Source: Primorskyibacter flagellatus (lineage in GTDB: Bacteria; Pseudomonadota; Alphaproteobacteria; Rhodobacterales; Rhodobacteraceae). From it: a DNA stretch of 64,000 nt. The position numbers and the translations under genes are program-made. The notes under the pieces are model-generated. The model was not told where the DNA came from. It ran no database searches and saw nothing but the letters and a program-made list of their open reading frames with translations. The stretch spans positions 930,001 to 994,000 of the forward strand of contig NZ_BMFJ01000002.1 of the NCBI RefSeq assembly GCF_014638275.1, written 5' to 3'. Shown here in pieces: positions 18,133 through 25,835 of the stretch (position 1 is its first letter; each line of letters opens with the position of its first letter).

Positions 18133-19131
18133 GTGAAAGCCCTGTTGAGCACCCGCCCCGGCGGACCCGAAACGCTGGAATTTTCCGACATCCCGCGCCC
18201 CGATCCCGGCCCCGGAGAAATTCGGGTCAGGGTCCGGGCCGCGGGCATCAACTTTCCCGACCTGCTCATCATCGAGGACAAGTACCAGTTCCGCCCCGAC
18301 CGTCCCTTCGCCCCCGGCGCCGAATTCGCCGGTGAGGTCACGGCCACCGGTCCCGGCGTCACCGGCTTTGCCGCGGGCGACAGGGTGATGGGCATGGGGC
18401 TCTGGGGTGCGCTGGCAGAGGAGGTCTGCGCGAAGGCCGCCCAGTGCTGTCACCTGCCGGACTCCGTCCCGTTCGACATTGCCGCGGCGGTGCAGTTCAC
18501 CTACGGCACCGCGCTCTACGCCCTGTCCGAACGCGGTCAGCTGGAGGCCGGAGAGACGCTTGTCGTCCTCGGCGCGGCGGGGGGTGTCGGCCTGTCCGCT
18601 GTTCAGCTTGGCCGCCAGATGGGCGCGCGGGTGATCGCCGCCGTCAGCAGCCGGGACAAGCTGGACACCGCGCTGGCGGAAGGCGCGGCGGATGGCGTGA
18701 TCTATCCGAAGGGCGACATGGACCGCACCGCCCAGAAGGCGTTCTCCGAAGCCCTGCGCGACAAGACCGGCAGCCATGGCAGCGACGTGATTTTCGACAC
18801 CGTCGGCGGGGCCTATTGCGAACCGGCGCTGCGCACGATGGCGTGGAAGGGGCGCTATCTGGTGATCGGATTTCCCGCCGGCATCCCCTCGATCCCGGCC
18901 AACCTGCCTCTGCTGAAGTCCTGCGACATCCGTGGCATCTTCTGGGGCGCTGCGATCGAACGTGACGGACGGGCCTATTCGGATACCATGGCGCAACTGC
19001 TGGCGATGCTGGAACGCGGAGAGATCCGCCCGCATATACACGCCCGCCACGACCTGTCCGACGGCGCCGCGGCAATTGCGGAACTGGCGGCAAGAACGGT
19101 GCGGGGCAAGGTGATTGTCACCGTTCCCTGA
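18133..19131 (+). CDS. Zinc-free NADPH:quinone oxidoreductase family protein (MDR superfamily)
   Basis: A 332-residue medium-chain dehydrogenase/reductase of the quinone oxidoreductase/enoyl reductase branch. The catalytic domain begins with MKALLSTRPGGPETL. The nucleotide-binding domain has LGAAGGVGLSAVQLG (about residues 151-165). Zinc ligands of alcohol dehydrogenases are absent. The start is GTG with GGAGGAG 8 bases upstream. Members reduce quinones or 2-alkenals or enoyl-CoA, so it may saturate an unsaturated intermediate of the neighbouring acyl-CoA pathway. It is a single-gene unit behind a TGTCGGACA box. Confidence 0.85.
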   Translation: MKALLSTRPGGPETLEFSDIPRPDPGPGEIRVRVRAAGINFPDLLIIEDKYQFRPDRPFAPGAEFAGEVTATGPGVTGFAAGDRVMGMGLWGALAEEVCAKAAQCCHLPDSVPFDIAAAVQFTYGTALYALSERGQLEAGETLVVLGAAGGVGLSAVQLGRQMGARVIAAVSSRDKLDTALAEGAADGVIYPKGDMDRTAQKAFSEALRDKTGSHGSDVIFDTVGGAYCEPALRTMAWKGRYLVIGFPAGIPSIPANLPLLKSCDIRGIFWGAAIERDGRAYSDTMAQLLAMLERGEIRPHIHARHDLSDGAAAIAELAARTVRGKVIVTVP

Positions 19132-19173
19132 CCCGGCGGGACAAAAACAAACCAATTGACGGATCGCCATTAA

Positions 19174-19190
19174 TGTCTGACAGTCGGACA
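19174..19190. promoter_or_regulatory. Overlapping TGTC-N-GACA boxes upstream of the acyl-CoA synthetase operon
   Basis: TGTCTGACA (19174-19182) is a perfect palindrome, and it is followed with one base of overlap by AGTCGGACA (19182-19190), an 8/9 match. They lie 47 bases before the ATG at 19238. The operon they precede encodes a GntR/FCD regulator, the likely binding protein. Confidence 0.55.
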
Positions 19191-19237
19191 CAACTGGACG
19201 GACGGCCCGACCGGGTGCGGCAGAGGAGGAGTTGCCG

Positions 19238-20836
19238 ATGACAGCCGTGACATCGCCTGCCCTGCGCAGCGAGACCCGCTTCGGCACGCGCCGGATGGCC
19301 TGCTTCCATCCCCGCCGTCCGACCCTTGATGCGATGATCCGCGCCGCAGTGGACGCCGGCCCCGACCACACCGCGCTTGTCTGCGGCGACACCCGGCTGA
19401 GCTTTGCGGCGCTGGACCGTGCCATATCCGCCTGCGCCGCCGCCCTGATCGGCCACGGGCTGTCGCGCGGCGACCGCGTAGCCATCCTGCTGGAGAACAC
19501 GCCGGAGTTCATGATCGCCACTCTCGGTGCGATCCGGGCCGGGTGCGTCGCGGTGCCGATGAACGTCCGGCAGGCGCCGCGCGAAACCGCCTATATCCTG
19601 TCCCAGTGCGGGGCCGCGGTTCTGGTCTGCGAGGCGACCAATGCGACGCCCGTGCCCGCCCCGGTCGACATGCCGGGCATCCGCCTGACCCTCACCGCCA
19701 AAGATGGCGGTTTTGCCCGCTTCTGCGATGCGGCCGACCCGGACACCGTCTTCCCCGAGACGGCGGAGGAGGACTGCGTCTGCCTGCTCTACACCTCCGG
19801 CACGACCGGGCGGCCCAAGGGGGCGCGGCTGACCAACCTCGGCATGGTGCATTCCACCATGGGTTTCCACACGACCTTTTCCCTGACCGAGAAGGACGTC
19901 GCGATCCTTGCCGTCCCCGGGTCCCACGTCACCGGCCTGCTGGCGATCCTGTTCACCATGGTGACCTGCGGCGGTACCTCCGTCCTGATGAACCGCTTCA
20001 CCGCGCGCGAATTCCTCCAGCTCGCCGAGCGCGAGGGGATGAGCTACACGCTCATGGTTCCGGCCATGTACAACCTGTGCCTGCTGGATCCGGACCTGCG
20101 CGGGTTCGACCTGACGCGCTGGCGTATCGCAGGGTTCGGCGGCGCGCCCATGCCGCCGTCCTCCATCGCGAAGATGGCCGAAGTGCTGCCGGGCGCCGCG
20201 CTCTGCAATGCCTACGGGGCGACCGAAACCACCTCTCCGGCGTCGATCCTGCCGCCCGGCCTGTTCCGCGATCACCCCAGAAGCGTCGGTCTGCCGCTGC
20301 CCTATGCCGACATCCGCGTCGTCGGAGAAGGTGACCGTCCGCAGCCGCCGGGAGAGGTCGGAGAGATCCTGATCGGCGGGCCCATGGTCGTCGCGGGCTA
20401 CTGGGACAATCCCGAGGCCGACGCGAAGGAATTCGATGCGGAGGGGCGCTGGCGCTCCGGCGACCTCGGCTACTACGACGCGGAGGGGTTCCTGCATGTC
20501 GTGGACCGGCGCAAGGACATCGTGAACCGCGGCGGCTACAAGATCTACTGCATCGAGGTGGAGTCGATCCTCCAGCAGTTCGACGGCGTGCTCGAAGCGG
20601 CCGTGGTTGCCGCACCCGATCCAGTGCTGGGCGAAAAGGTCGTCGCCTTCATCCACACTGCCGGGGCGACCATCGACCTCGAGGCCCTGCGGGCCCACGC
20701 CCGCGCCAATCTGTCGAGCTACAAGGTCCTCGACCGCGTGATCCTGAGCGACGACCCGCTGCCCCGAAACGCCAACGGCAAGATCGTGAAGGCCGACCTG
20801 CGCGACCGGCTGCCCGCGGACGCGGCGACGGCATGA
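19238..20836 (+). CDS. Acyl-CoA synthetase, AMP-forming
   Basis: A 532-residue class I adenylate-forming enzyme. The P-loop YTSGTTGRPKG is at about residues 185-195; the AMP-binding motif NAYGATETT, the hinge region with RSGDLGYYD and DRRKDI, and the C-terminal catalytic lysine in NANGKI are all present. It converts a carboxylic acid plus ATP and CoA to acyl-CoA, AMP and PPi. The start is ATG at 19238 with GAGGAGG upstream; the TTG two codons earlier is less likely. The operon continues with the gntR, kinase and acyl-CoA dehydrogenase genes. The substrate is unknown. Confidence 0.9.
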   Translation: MTAVTSPALRSETRFGTRRMACFHPRRPTLDAMIRAAVDAGPDHTALVCGDTRLSFAALDRAISACAAALIGHGLSRGDRVAILLENTPEFMIATLGAIRAGCVAVPMNVRQAPRETAYILSQCGAAVLVCEATNATPVPAPVDMPGIRLTLTAKDGGFARFCDAADPDTVFPETAEEDCVCLLYTSGTTGRPKGARLTNLGMVHSTMGFHTTFSLTEKDVAILAVPGSHVTGLLAILFTMVTCGGTSVLMNRFTAREFLQLAEREGMSYTLMVPAMYNLCLLDPDLRGFDLTRWRIAGFGGAPMPPSSIAKMAEVLPGAALCNAYGATETTSPASILPPGLFRDHPRSVGLPLPYADIRVVGEGDRPQPPGEVGEILIGGPMVVAGYWDNPEADAKEFDAEGRWRSGDLGYYDAEGFLHVVDRRKDIVNRGGYKIYCIEVESILQQFDGVLEAAVVAAPDPVLGEKVVAFIHTAGATIDLEALRAHARANLSSYKVLDRVILSDDPLPRNANGKIVKADLRDRLPADAATA

Positions 20837-20866
20837 AACAGACCGTGTGAAAAGGACGAGGACCCC

Positions 20867-21607
20867 ATGAGTTTGCAGGGACGACAGTTGAAGGTGAAAT
20901 ACGCCTATTATCAGGTGGCGGACGAAATTCAGCGCCAGATCCTCGACGGGTCGCTCAAGCCCGGTGAACGCCTGCCCGGAGAAGTGGAACTGGCAGAGAT
21001 GTTCGGCGTCACCCGCTCTACCGTCCGCGAGGGTCTGCGCCAGCTGGAGAACGACGGGCTCGTGCACCGTCCCTCGCCCCGGCGGCTGGAAGTCAGCCTG
21101 CCGCAGATGGAGACGCTGACCACCCGGAATTCCCGCGCCATGGCCATGATGCGCGTGTCCTTCCGCCATCTCTGGCAGGTGGCGCTGGCCACGGAACCGC
21201 TGGCCGCCGACCTCGCCGCACTGCTGATCACGGAGGAGGAGAAGGTCGAACTGCGCGACATCCACGCCGAACTGCTCGACTCCGTGACAGACGTGGACCG
21301 GACCATCGAGCTGGACACCCGGTTTCATTCCTTCATCGCCACGGCGGCCAAGAACCCCGCATTGATGCTGGCCCGCGAACCCGTGGCGCTTCTGCTGTAT
21401 CGCGGTTTTGCCCAGGTCGCCCCGGTGTCCGAAATCGCCCTCAGCCGCCAGGCAGAGGCGCATACCCATATCACCGACGCCATCTGCGCCGGGGACCGCG
21501 ATCTCGCCCGGACCTGGGGCCGCCGGCATATCGAGGATTTCTGGAAGGCGATCAACAAGGCCGGACTGGCCGACGCCCCCGCCATCAAGTCGGCAGAGGG
21601 CATCTGA
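20867..21607 (+). CDS. GntR-family transcriptional regulator, FadR/FCD subfamily
   Basis: A 246-residue regulator with an N-terminal winged helix (residues about 12-75; RLPGEVELAEMFGVTRSTVREGLRQLENDGLV) and an all-helical FCD effector domain (about residues 95-230), in which the His and Asp pattern for metal and carboxylate binding is visible (DTRFHSFI, EAHTHI). FCD regulators sense organic acids or acyl-CoA. Its gene lies inside the catabolic operon, upstream of the kinase, with a TGATG junction. The TGTC-N-GACA boxes of the island are the probable operators. Confidence 0.9.
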   Translation: MSLQGRQLKVKYAYYQVADEIQRQILDGSLKPGERLPGEVELAEMFGVTRSTVREGLRQLENDGLVHRPSPRRLEVSLPQMETLTTRNSRAMAMMRVSFRHLWQVALATEPLAADLAALLITEEEKVELRDIHAELLDSVTDVDRTIELDTRFHSFIATAAKNPALMLAREPVALLLYRGFAQVAPVSEIALSRQAEAHTHITDAICAGDRDLARTWGRRHIEDFWKAINKAGLADAPAIKSAEGI

Positions 21608-22611
21608 TGGACACGCAGCCGGATTTCGACCCCGCAGCGCTCGAGGATCTGCTCGGCGGACCCGTCACGATCGCTCCGGTCGCCTCCGGCCAGTCCAACC
21701 CGACGTGGTTTGTCGACAGCGGCGACCGGCGGCTCGTCCTGCGCAAGAAGCCGCTTGGCGCGACGCTGGCCAGTGCCCATGCCGTCGACCGGGAATACCG
21801 GGTCATGCATGCGCTGGCGGGCAGCGGCGTGCCGGTTCCGCGCATGGTGATGCTGGACGATACGCCCGAACGGCTTGGCACGCCCTTCTACATCATGGAG
21901 CGGCTGGACGGCGCGGTGTCGGACGAAAGCGCCCTGCCGGGCTATGACCCCGGACAGCGCGCCGCCATCTACGACGACACCGCCCGCGTGCTGGCCCGCC
22001 TGCACGGCGTCGACTGGGCGGCGGCGGGTCTGTCGGATTTCGGCCGCCACTCCGACTATTACGCCCGTCAGGTCCGCCGCTGGTCGCGCCAGTGGGCGGA
22101 ATCAAAGACCCGGGAGGATGCGGAGATCGACGCCCTCACCGACTGGTTCGCAGCCAATACCCCGGCCGACAGCGCGATCACCATCGTTCACGGCGACTAC
22201 CGTATCGGCAACCTGATGATCGCGCCGGACGGGCAGGGCATCTGCGGCGTGCTGGACTGGGAGCTGTCCACGCTTGGCGATCCGCTCGCCGACCTCGCGC
22301 ACCTGATGATGTTCTGGTCGCTGACGCCCGATCAGCTGGGTGGCATTGCCGGCCTGCCGCTTTCCGACCTCGGACTGCCCGAACCGCAGGCCTTCCTCGA
22401 CCGCTATCGGGCCGCCGGGGGCACGACGGCGGACCTCACCCCCTTTCACCGCGCCTTCGCCTTCTACCGCATGTCGGTGATCTTCGAAGGCATCACCGCC
22501 CGCGCCCTTGCCGGTCACGCCGCCCATGCCGACGCGATGAAGGTCGGCGCACTGGCCCCCGCCTGCGCGCGCATCGCCGCCGACATCCTTGCGTCGGACA
22601 GGAAAATTTAA
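21607..22611 (+). CDS. APH-fold acyl-CoA kinase (LvaA/ACAD10-11 kinase type)
   Basis: A 334-residue phosphotransferase of the aminoglycoside phosphotransferase fold. The catalytic loop HGDYRIGNL (His195, Asp197) and the metal-binding Asp217 in LDWELSTLGDP are intact. The N-lobe VLRKKPLG and SAHAVDREYRV segments are characteristic of the kinase domains of animal ACAD10/ACAD11 and bacterial relatives such as Pseudomonas LvaA. These phosphorylate the hydroxyl of 4-hydroxyacyl-CoA. Directly downstream is an ACAD11-like dehydrogenase, matching the LvaA-LvaC partnership. An antibiotic-resistance role is very unlikely. The substrate chain length is unknown. Confidence 0.85.
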   Translation: MDTQPDFDPAALEDLLGGPVTIAPVASGQSNPTWFVDSGDRRLVLRKKPLGATLASAHAVDREYRVMHALAGSGVPVPRMVMLDDTPERLGTPFYIMERLDGAVSDESALPGYDPGQRAAIYDDTARVLARLHGVDWAAAGLSDFGRHSDYYARQVRRWSRQWAESKTREDAEIDALTDWFAANTPADSAITIVHGDYRIGNLMIAPDGQGICGVLDWELSTLGDPLADLAHLMMFWSLTPDQLGGIAGLPLSDLGLPEPQAFLDRYRAAGGTTADLTPFHRAFAFYRMSVIFEGITARALAGHAAHADAMKVGALAPACARIAADILASDRKI

Positions 22612-22624
22612 GGAATTTAGAAAG

Positions 22625-23890
22625 ATGCACTTCGACTACTCTGACCGCACCAAGGCGATGATCGACCAGCTTCAGGCATTCATGGACGCCCATGTTCTGC
22701 CCGCGAACCGGCGTTTCCACGAACTGGCCGAACAGGACATCTACCCGCTCGAGGTCATCGAGCCGCTGAAATCCAGGGCTTTTCAGGAAGGGCTCTGGAA
22801 CCTCTTCATGCCTGAACTCGAACCCGAGGATCCGGGCACCCGGCTTACCAATCTCGAATACGCGCCGCTGGCGGAAATCATGGGCCGCGTCCCCTGGTCG
22901 CCCGAGGTCTTCAACTGCAACGCCCCCGACACCGGCAACATGGAGATCCTCAAGCGTTTCGCCACGCCCGAGCAGAAGAAGCGCTGGCTCGATCCGCTGA
23001 TGATGGGCGAACTCCGCTCCGTCGTCGGGCTGACCGAACCGGATACGGCCTCCTCCGACCTCACCAACCTCGCCACCACCATAACGCGGGACGGGGATCA
23101 CTATGTCATCAACGGGCGCAAGTGGTTCTCTACCGGGGCGAAGCACCCGAACGCGAAGCTTTCCATCGTCTTCGGTGTGTCCGACAGCGCGGAGGATGCG
23201 GATCCGCATCGCAAGCACTCCTTCATCCTTGTCCCGATGGACACGCCCGGAGTTCGCGTCGTGCGGGACGTGCCGATCATGCACCACCACGCGCCCGAGG
23301 GGCATTGCGAGGTGCTGTACGACAACGTCCGCGTCCCGCTCGACGCCATGCTGGGTCAGGAGGGCGATGGCTTCATGCTGGCGCAGGCGCGGTTGGGACC
23401 GGGGCGCATCCATCATTGCATGCGCACCATCGGCCAGTGCGAGCTGGCGCTGGAGCTGATGTGCGAACGTGCGCTGGAACGGCGGACCTTTGGCAAGGCC
23501 CTGGCCGACAACGCCAATATCCAGGACTGGATCGCCCAGTCCCGGATCGAGATCGACAACGCCCGCATGCGCATCCTGCACACCGCCTGGAAGATGGACA
23601 TGGCCGGGGCCAAGGCCGCGCGGGTCGACGTGTCGGCGATCAAGGTCACGGCGGCGCGGCTGCAGACCCAGGTGGTCGATCGCGCGATGCAGGTCTTCGG
23701 CGCGGCCGGCCTGACCCCGGACACCCCGCTGTCCTATCTCTGGACCTGGGGCCGCGCGATGCGGTTCCTCGACGGTCCGGACGAGGTGCATCTCAAGGTC
23801 ATCGCACGGGACGAACTGAAGAAGGCCAAGGCCACCATGGGCCGCAACCTGCCCCATTTCATACCACCTGCGGTGGCACGGACCGCCTGA
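22625..23890 (+). CDS. Acyl-CoA dehydrogenase, ACAD10/11-type
   Basis: A 421-residue flavoprotein of the acyl-CoA dehydrogenase fold. Family motifs are LTEPDTASSDLTN, GRKWFSTGA, GPGRIHHCMR (about residues 258-267) and the C-terminal DGPDEVHL. The usual catalytic glutamate of the YEGT motif is replaced by Asp383, as in the ACAD10/11 branch. In that branch and in LvaC, the enzyme acts on 4-phosphoacyl-CoA by eliminating phosphate rather than by simple alpha,beta-dehydrogenation. The start is ATG at 22625; an upstream in-frame start would overlap the kinase gene. The gap to the kinase is 13 bases, so the two are co-transcribed. Confidence 0.85.
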   Translation: MHFDYSDRTKAMIDQLQAFMDAHVLPANRRFHELAEQDIYPLEVIEPLKSRAFQEGLWNLFMPELEPEDPGTRLTNLEYAPLAEIMGRVPWSPEVFNCNAPDTGNMEILKRFATPEQKKRWLDPLMMGELRSVVGLTEPDTASSDLTNLATTITRDGDHYVINGRKWFSTGAKHPNAKLSIVFGVSDSAEDADPHRKHSFILVPMDTPGVRVVRDVPIMHHHAPEGHCEVLYDNVRVPLDAMLGQEGDGFMLAQARLGPGRIHHCMRTIGQCELALELMCERALERRTFGKALADNANIQDWIAQSRIEIDNARMRILHTAWKMDMAGAKAARVDVSAIKVTAARLQTQVVDRAMQVFGAAGLTPDTPLSYLWTWGRAMRFLDGPDEVHLKVIARDELKKAKATMGRNLPHFIPPAVARTA

Positions 23891-23961
23891 TCCGCAACGC
23901 CGCAAGACCGGGTTTTGCTGACCGAGACGAGAATTGACATGGACCTTATGGAATGTCGGAA

Positions 23962-23970
23962 TGTCGGACA
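23962..23970. promoter_or_regulatory. TGTCGGACA box upstream of the crotonase/TRAP operon
   Basis: A perfect copy of the island's palindrome, preceded by a partial direct repeat (ATGTCGGA at 23953-23960 and again at 23961-23968). A TTGACA hexamer sits at 23934-23939 and a TAGAAT at 23971-23976, but their 31-bp spacing does not suit a standard promoter. It lies 145 bases before the predicted GTG start at 24115. Confidence 0.55.
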
Positions 23971-24114
23971 TAGAATCGCGCGGGACAGGGGAGAGCCGGA
24001 AGCGGCCGGACCTGCGCGGTGCAGACATGGGCACGGACCATATCGGGGAGGATATGCTGTGACAGGACACGACGGGTGCGTCACGCGCCGGGACCGCAGG
24101 AACGGTGCCGCACG

Positions 24115-25002
24115 GTGACATTCCAGACCATCACCACCACGACCGATGCCGGCGTCATGACCGTGACGCTGAACCGGCCCGACCGTCTGAACGCCTTCAC
24201 CCGGCGGATGATGGAGGAGCTGATGACCGCGCTCGACCACGCCGATGCCGATGACGCCGTGCGGGCCGTCATCGTCACCGGGGCGGGGCGCGGGTTCTGC
24301 GCCGGGGTGGATCTGGACGATGACGACGCCTTCACCGCCGCCCGCGTGGATCCGAAGGCCACCGATCCGGCGATCTGGGCCGATCCGGCGAACCGCGACA
24401 TGGGCGGGATGCTGACGCTGCGCCTGTTCAATTGTCTCAAGCCCGTCATCGCCGCCGTGAACGGCCCCGCCGTCGGGATCGGCGCGACGATGCAGCTGGC
24501 CATGGACTTTCGCCTGGCGTCCGACACCGCGCGCTTCGGCTTTGTCTTTGCCCGGCGCGGGATCGTGCCGGAAGCGGCCTCTGCCTGGTTCCTGCCGCGT
24601 CTTGTCGGCATGGCGCAGGCAATGGAGTGGTGCATGACGGGCCGCGTCTTCCCGGCGACCGAAGCGCTTTCCGGCGGCCTCGTCCGCTCCGTCCACGCGC
24701 CCGACGACCTGTTGCCCGCCGCCCGCGCCCTCGCGCAGGAGATCGCGACAAACACCGCGCCTGTTTCTGTCGCGCTGACCCGGCAGATGCTGTGGCGCAT
24801 GGCCGGGGCCGACCATCCGATGCAGGCGCACCGGATCGACAGCCGGGGGATCGCCGCAAGATCCTCCTCTGCCGACGCCGCCGAAGGGGTGGCGAGCTTC
24901 CTTGAAAAGCGCCCCGCCGACTTCCCGGACCGCGTCTCCGCCGACATGCCCGGCTTCTTTCCCTGGTGGACCGAACCGGCGTGGGAGGAGGAGCCCGCAT
25001 GA
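24115..25002 (+). CDS. Enoyl-CoA hydratase/isomerase family protein (crotonase) 1
   Basis: A 295-residue crotonase-fold protein. It begins VTFQTITTTT from a GTG codon; the longer frame upstream has no family similarity. The oxyanion-hole segment is GAGRGFCAGVDLDDD, and GPAVGIGATMQLAMD follows. Where hydratases usually have a Pro-x-Gly-Gly loop, this one has RRGIVPEAASAWFLP, so hydratase activity cannot be assumed. The next crotonase gene overlaps by ATGA. It probably acts on the unsaturated CoA intermediate of the island's pathway. Confidence 0.82.
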   Translation: MTFQTITTTTDAGVMTVTLNRPDRLNAFTRRMMEELMTALDHADADDAVRAVIVTGAGRGFCAGVDLDDDDAFTAARVDPKATDPAIWADPANRDMGGMLTLRLFNCLKPVIAAVNGPAVGIGATMQLAMDFRLASDTARFGFVFARRGIVPEAASAWFLPRLVGMAQAMEWCMTGRVFPATEALSGGLVRSVHAPDDLLPAARALAQEIATNTAPVSVALTRQMLWRMAGADHPMQAHRIDSRGIAARSSSADAAEGVASFLEKRPADFPDRVSADMPGFFPWWTEPAWEEEPA

Positions 25003-25778
25003 CCGGAGAAATCCTGACCGAACGCCACGGCCCCGTCACCGTGCTGCGGCTGCACGACCCGGCGACCATGAATGCGCTGACCCCGGCCATGGCCCAGGCC
25101 CTGCGCACCGGCCTGACAGATGCGGTGGCCGACGGCGCCCGCGCCATCGTGCTGGCCGGCGGGGAGCGCGCCTTTTCCACCGGCGCCAACCTGCGCGCCG
25201 CGATGCCCGAGGACCCGGCGGGCTTTGACGTCGGCGAGACGCTGGAAACCGACTACAACCCGCTGATGCTGACCATCCGCGACCTGCCGGTTCCGGTTGT
25301 CTCGGCCGTGCGCGGGGCGGTGGCCGGTGTCGGCGCGTCGATCGCGCTGGCCTGCGACATCATCGTCGCCGGGCGCAGCGCCTACTTCCTCGAAGCCTTC
25401 GCGCGCATCGGCCTGGTGCCCGACGGCGGCGCGACCTGGCTGCTGACCCGTGCGGTCGGACGGGTCCGCGCGATGGAAATGATGCTGCTGGCCGAGAAAC
25501 TGCCCGCAGAACAGGCCCACGACTGGGGCCTCGTCACACGCCTGACAGAGGATGACGCGGCCGAGGAGACCGCGCTTGCTCTCGCTCGGGCGCTGGCGTC
25601 AGGCCCCCGCCGGGCCTACGCGCTCATCCGGCGGGCGGCCTGGCGCGCAGCCGACAGCACGTTCGAGGAGACCCTGCAAACGGAGCGCGACCTGCAGAAA
25701 CAGGCGGGGGAAACCCCGGATTTTGCCGAGGGACTGGCGGCCTTCAAGGAAAAGAGGCCCGCACGGTTTCCGGATTAA
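24999..25778 (+). CDS. Enoyl-CoA hydratase/isomerase family protein (crotonase) 2
   Basis: A 259-residue second crotonase, translationally coupled to the first. The oxyanion-hole region GGERAFSTGANLRAAM and the active-site stretch ARIGLVPDGGATWLLTRAVG match PaaG/PaaF-like hydratase-isomerases. The start is ATG at 24999 with GGAGGAGG upstream inside the previous gene. It ends with FKEKRPARFPD, as such proteins often do. Two crotonases in tandem allow hydration and isomerisation steps of a beta-oxidation route. Confidence 0.87.
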   Translation: MTGEILTERHGPVTVLRLHDPATMNALTPAMAQALRTGLTDAVADGARAIVLAGGERAFSTGANLRAAMPEDPAGFDVGETLETDYNPLMLTIRDLPVPVVSAVRGAVAGVGASIALACDIIVAGRSAYFLEAFARIGLVPDGGATWLLTRAVGRVRAMEMMLLAEKLPAEQAHDWGLVTRLTEDDAAEETALALARALASGPRRAYALIRRAAWRAADSTFEETLQTERDLQKQAGETPDFAEGLAAFKEKRPARFPD

Positions 25779-25780
25779 CC

Positions 25781-25798
25781 CCGGCCCGGATGGGCCGG
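25781..25798 (+). other. Hairpin between crotonase 2 and the TRAP receptor gene
   Basis: A perfect 7-bp inverted repeat (CCGGCCC / GGGCCGG) with a GGAT loop starts 2 bases after the crotonase stop codon. No U-tract follows. It may separate the enzyme message from the much-needed receptor message. Confidence 0.5.
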
Positions 25799-25835
25799 AC
25801 ACGACGAACACATGGTAAATGGGAGGAGAAAAACC

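Noticed and set aside
19118..21529. 803-residue open frame on the minus strand
   Set aside because: It runs antisense through the acyl-CoA synthetase and gntR genes, both with clear motifs. Its composition (Gly, His, Arg, Gln-rich) is typical of antisense frames in high-GC DNA.
21607..22611. Assignment as an aminoglycoside resistance kinase
   Set aside because: The motifs are those of the ACAD10/11 kinase branch, and an acyl-CoA dehydrogenase follows directly.
23934..23976. Sigma-70 promoter TTGACA ... TAGAAT before crotonase 1
   Set aside because: The hexamers are good, but the spacing is 31 bp, far from 16-18, so they are not called as one promoter.
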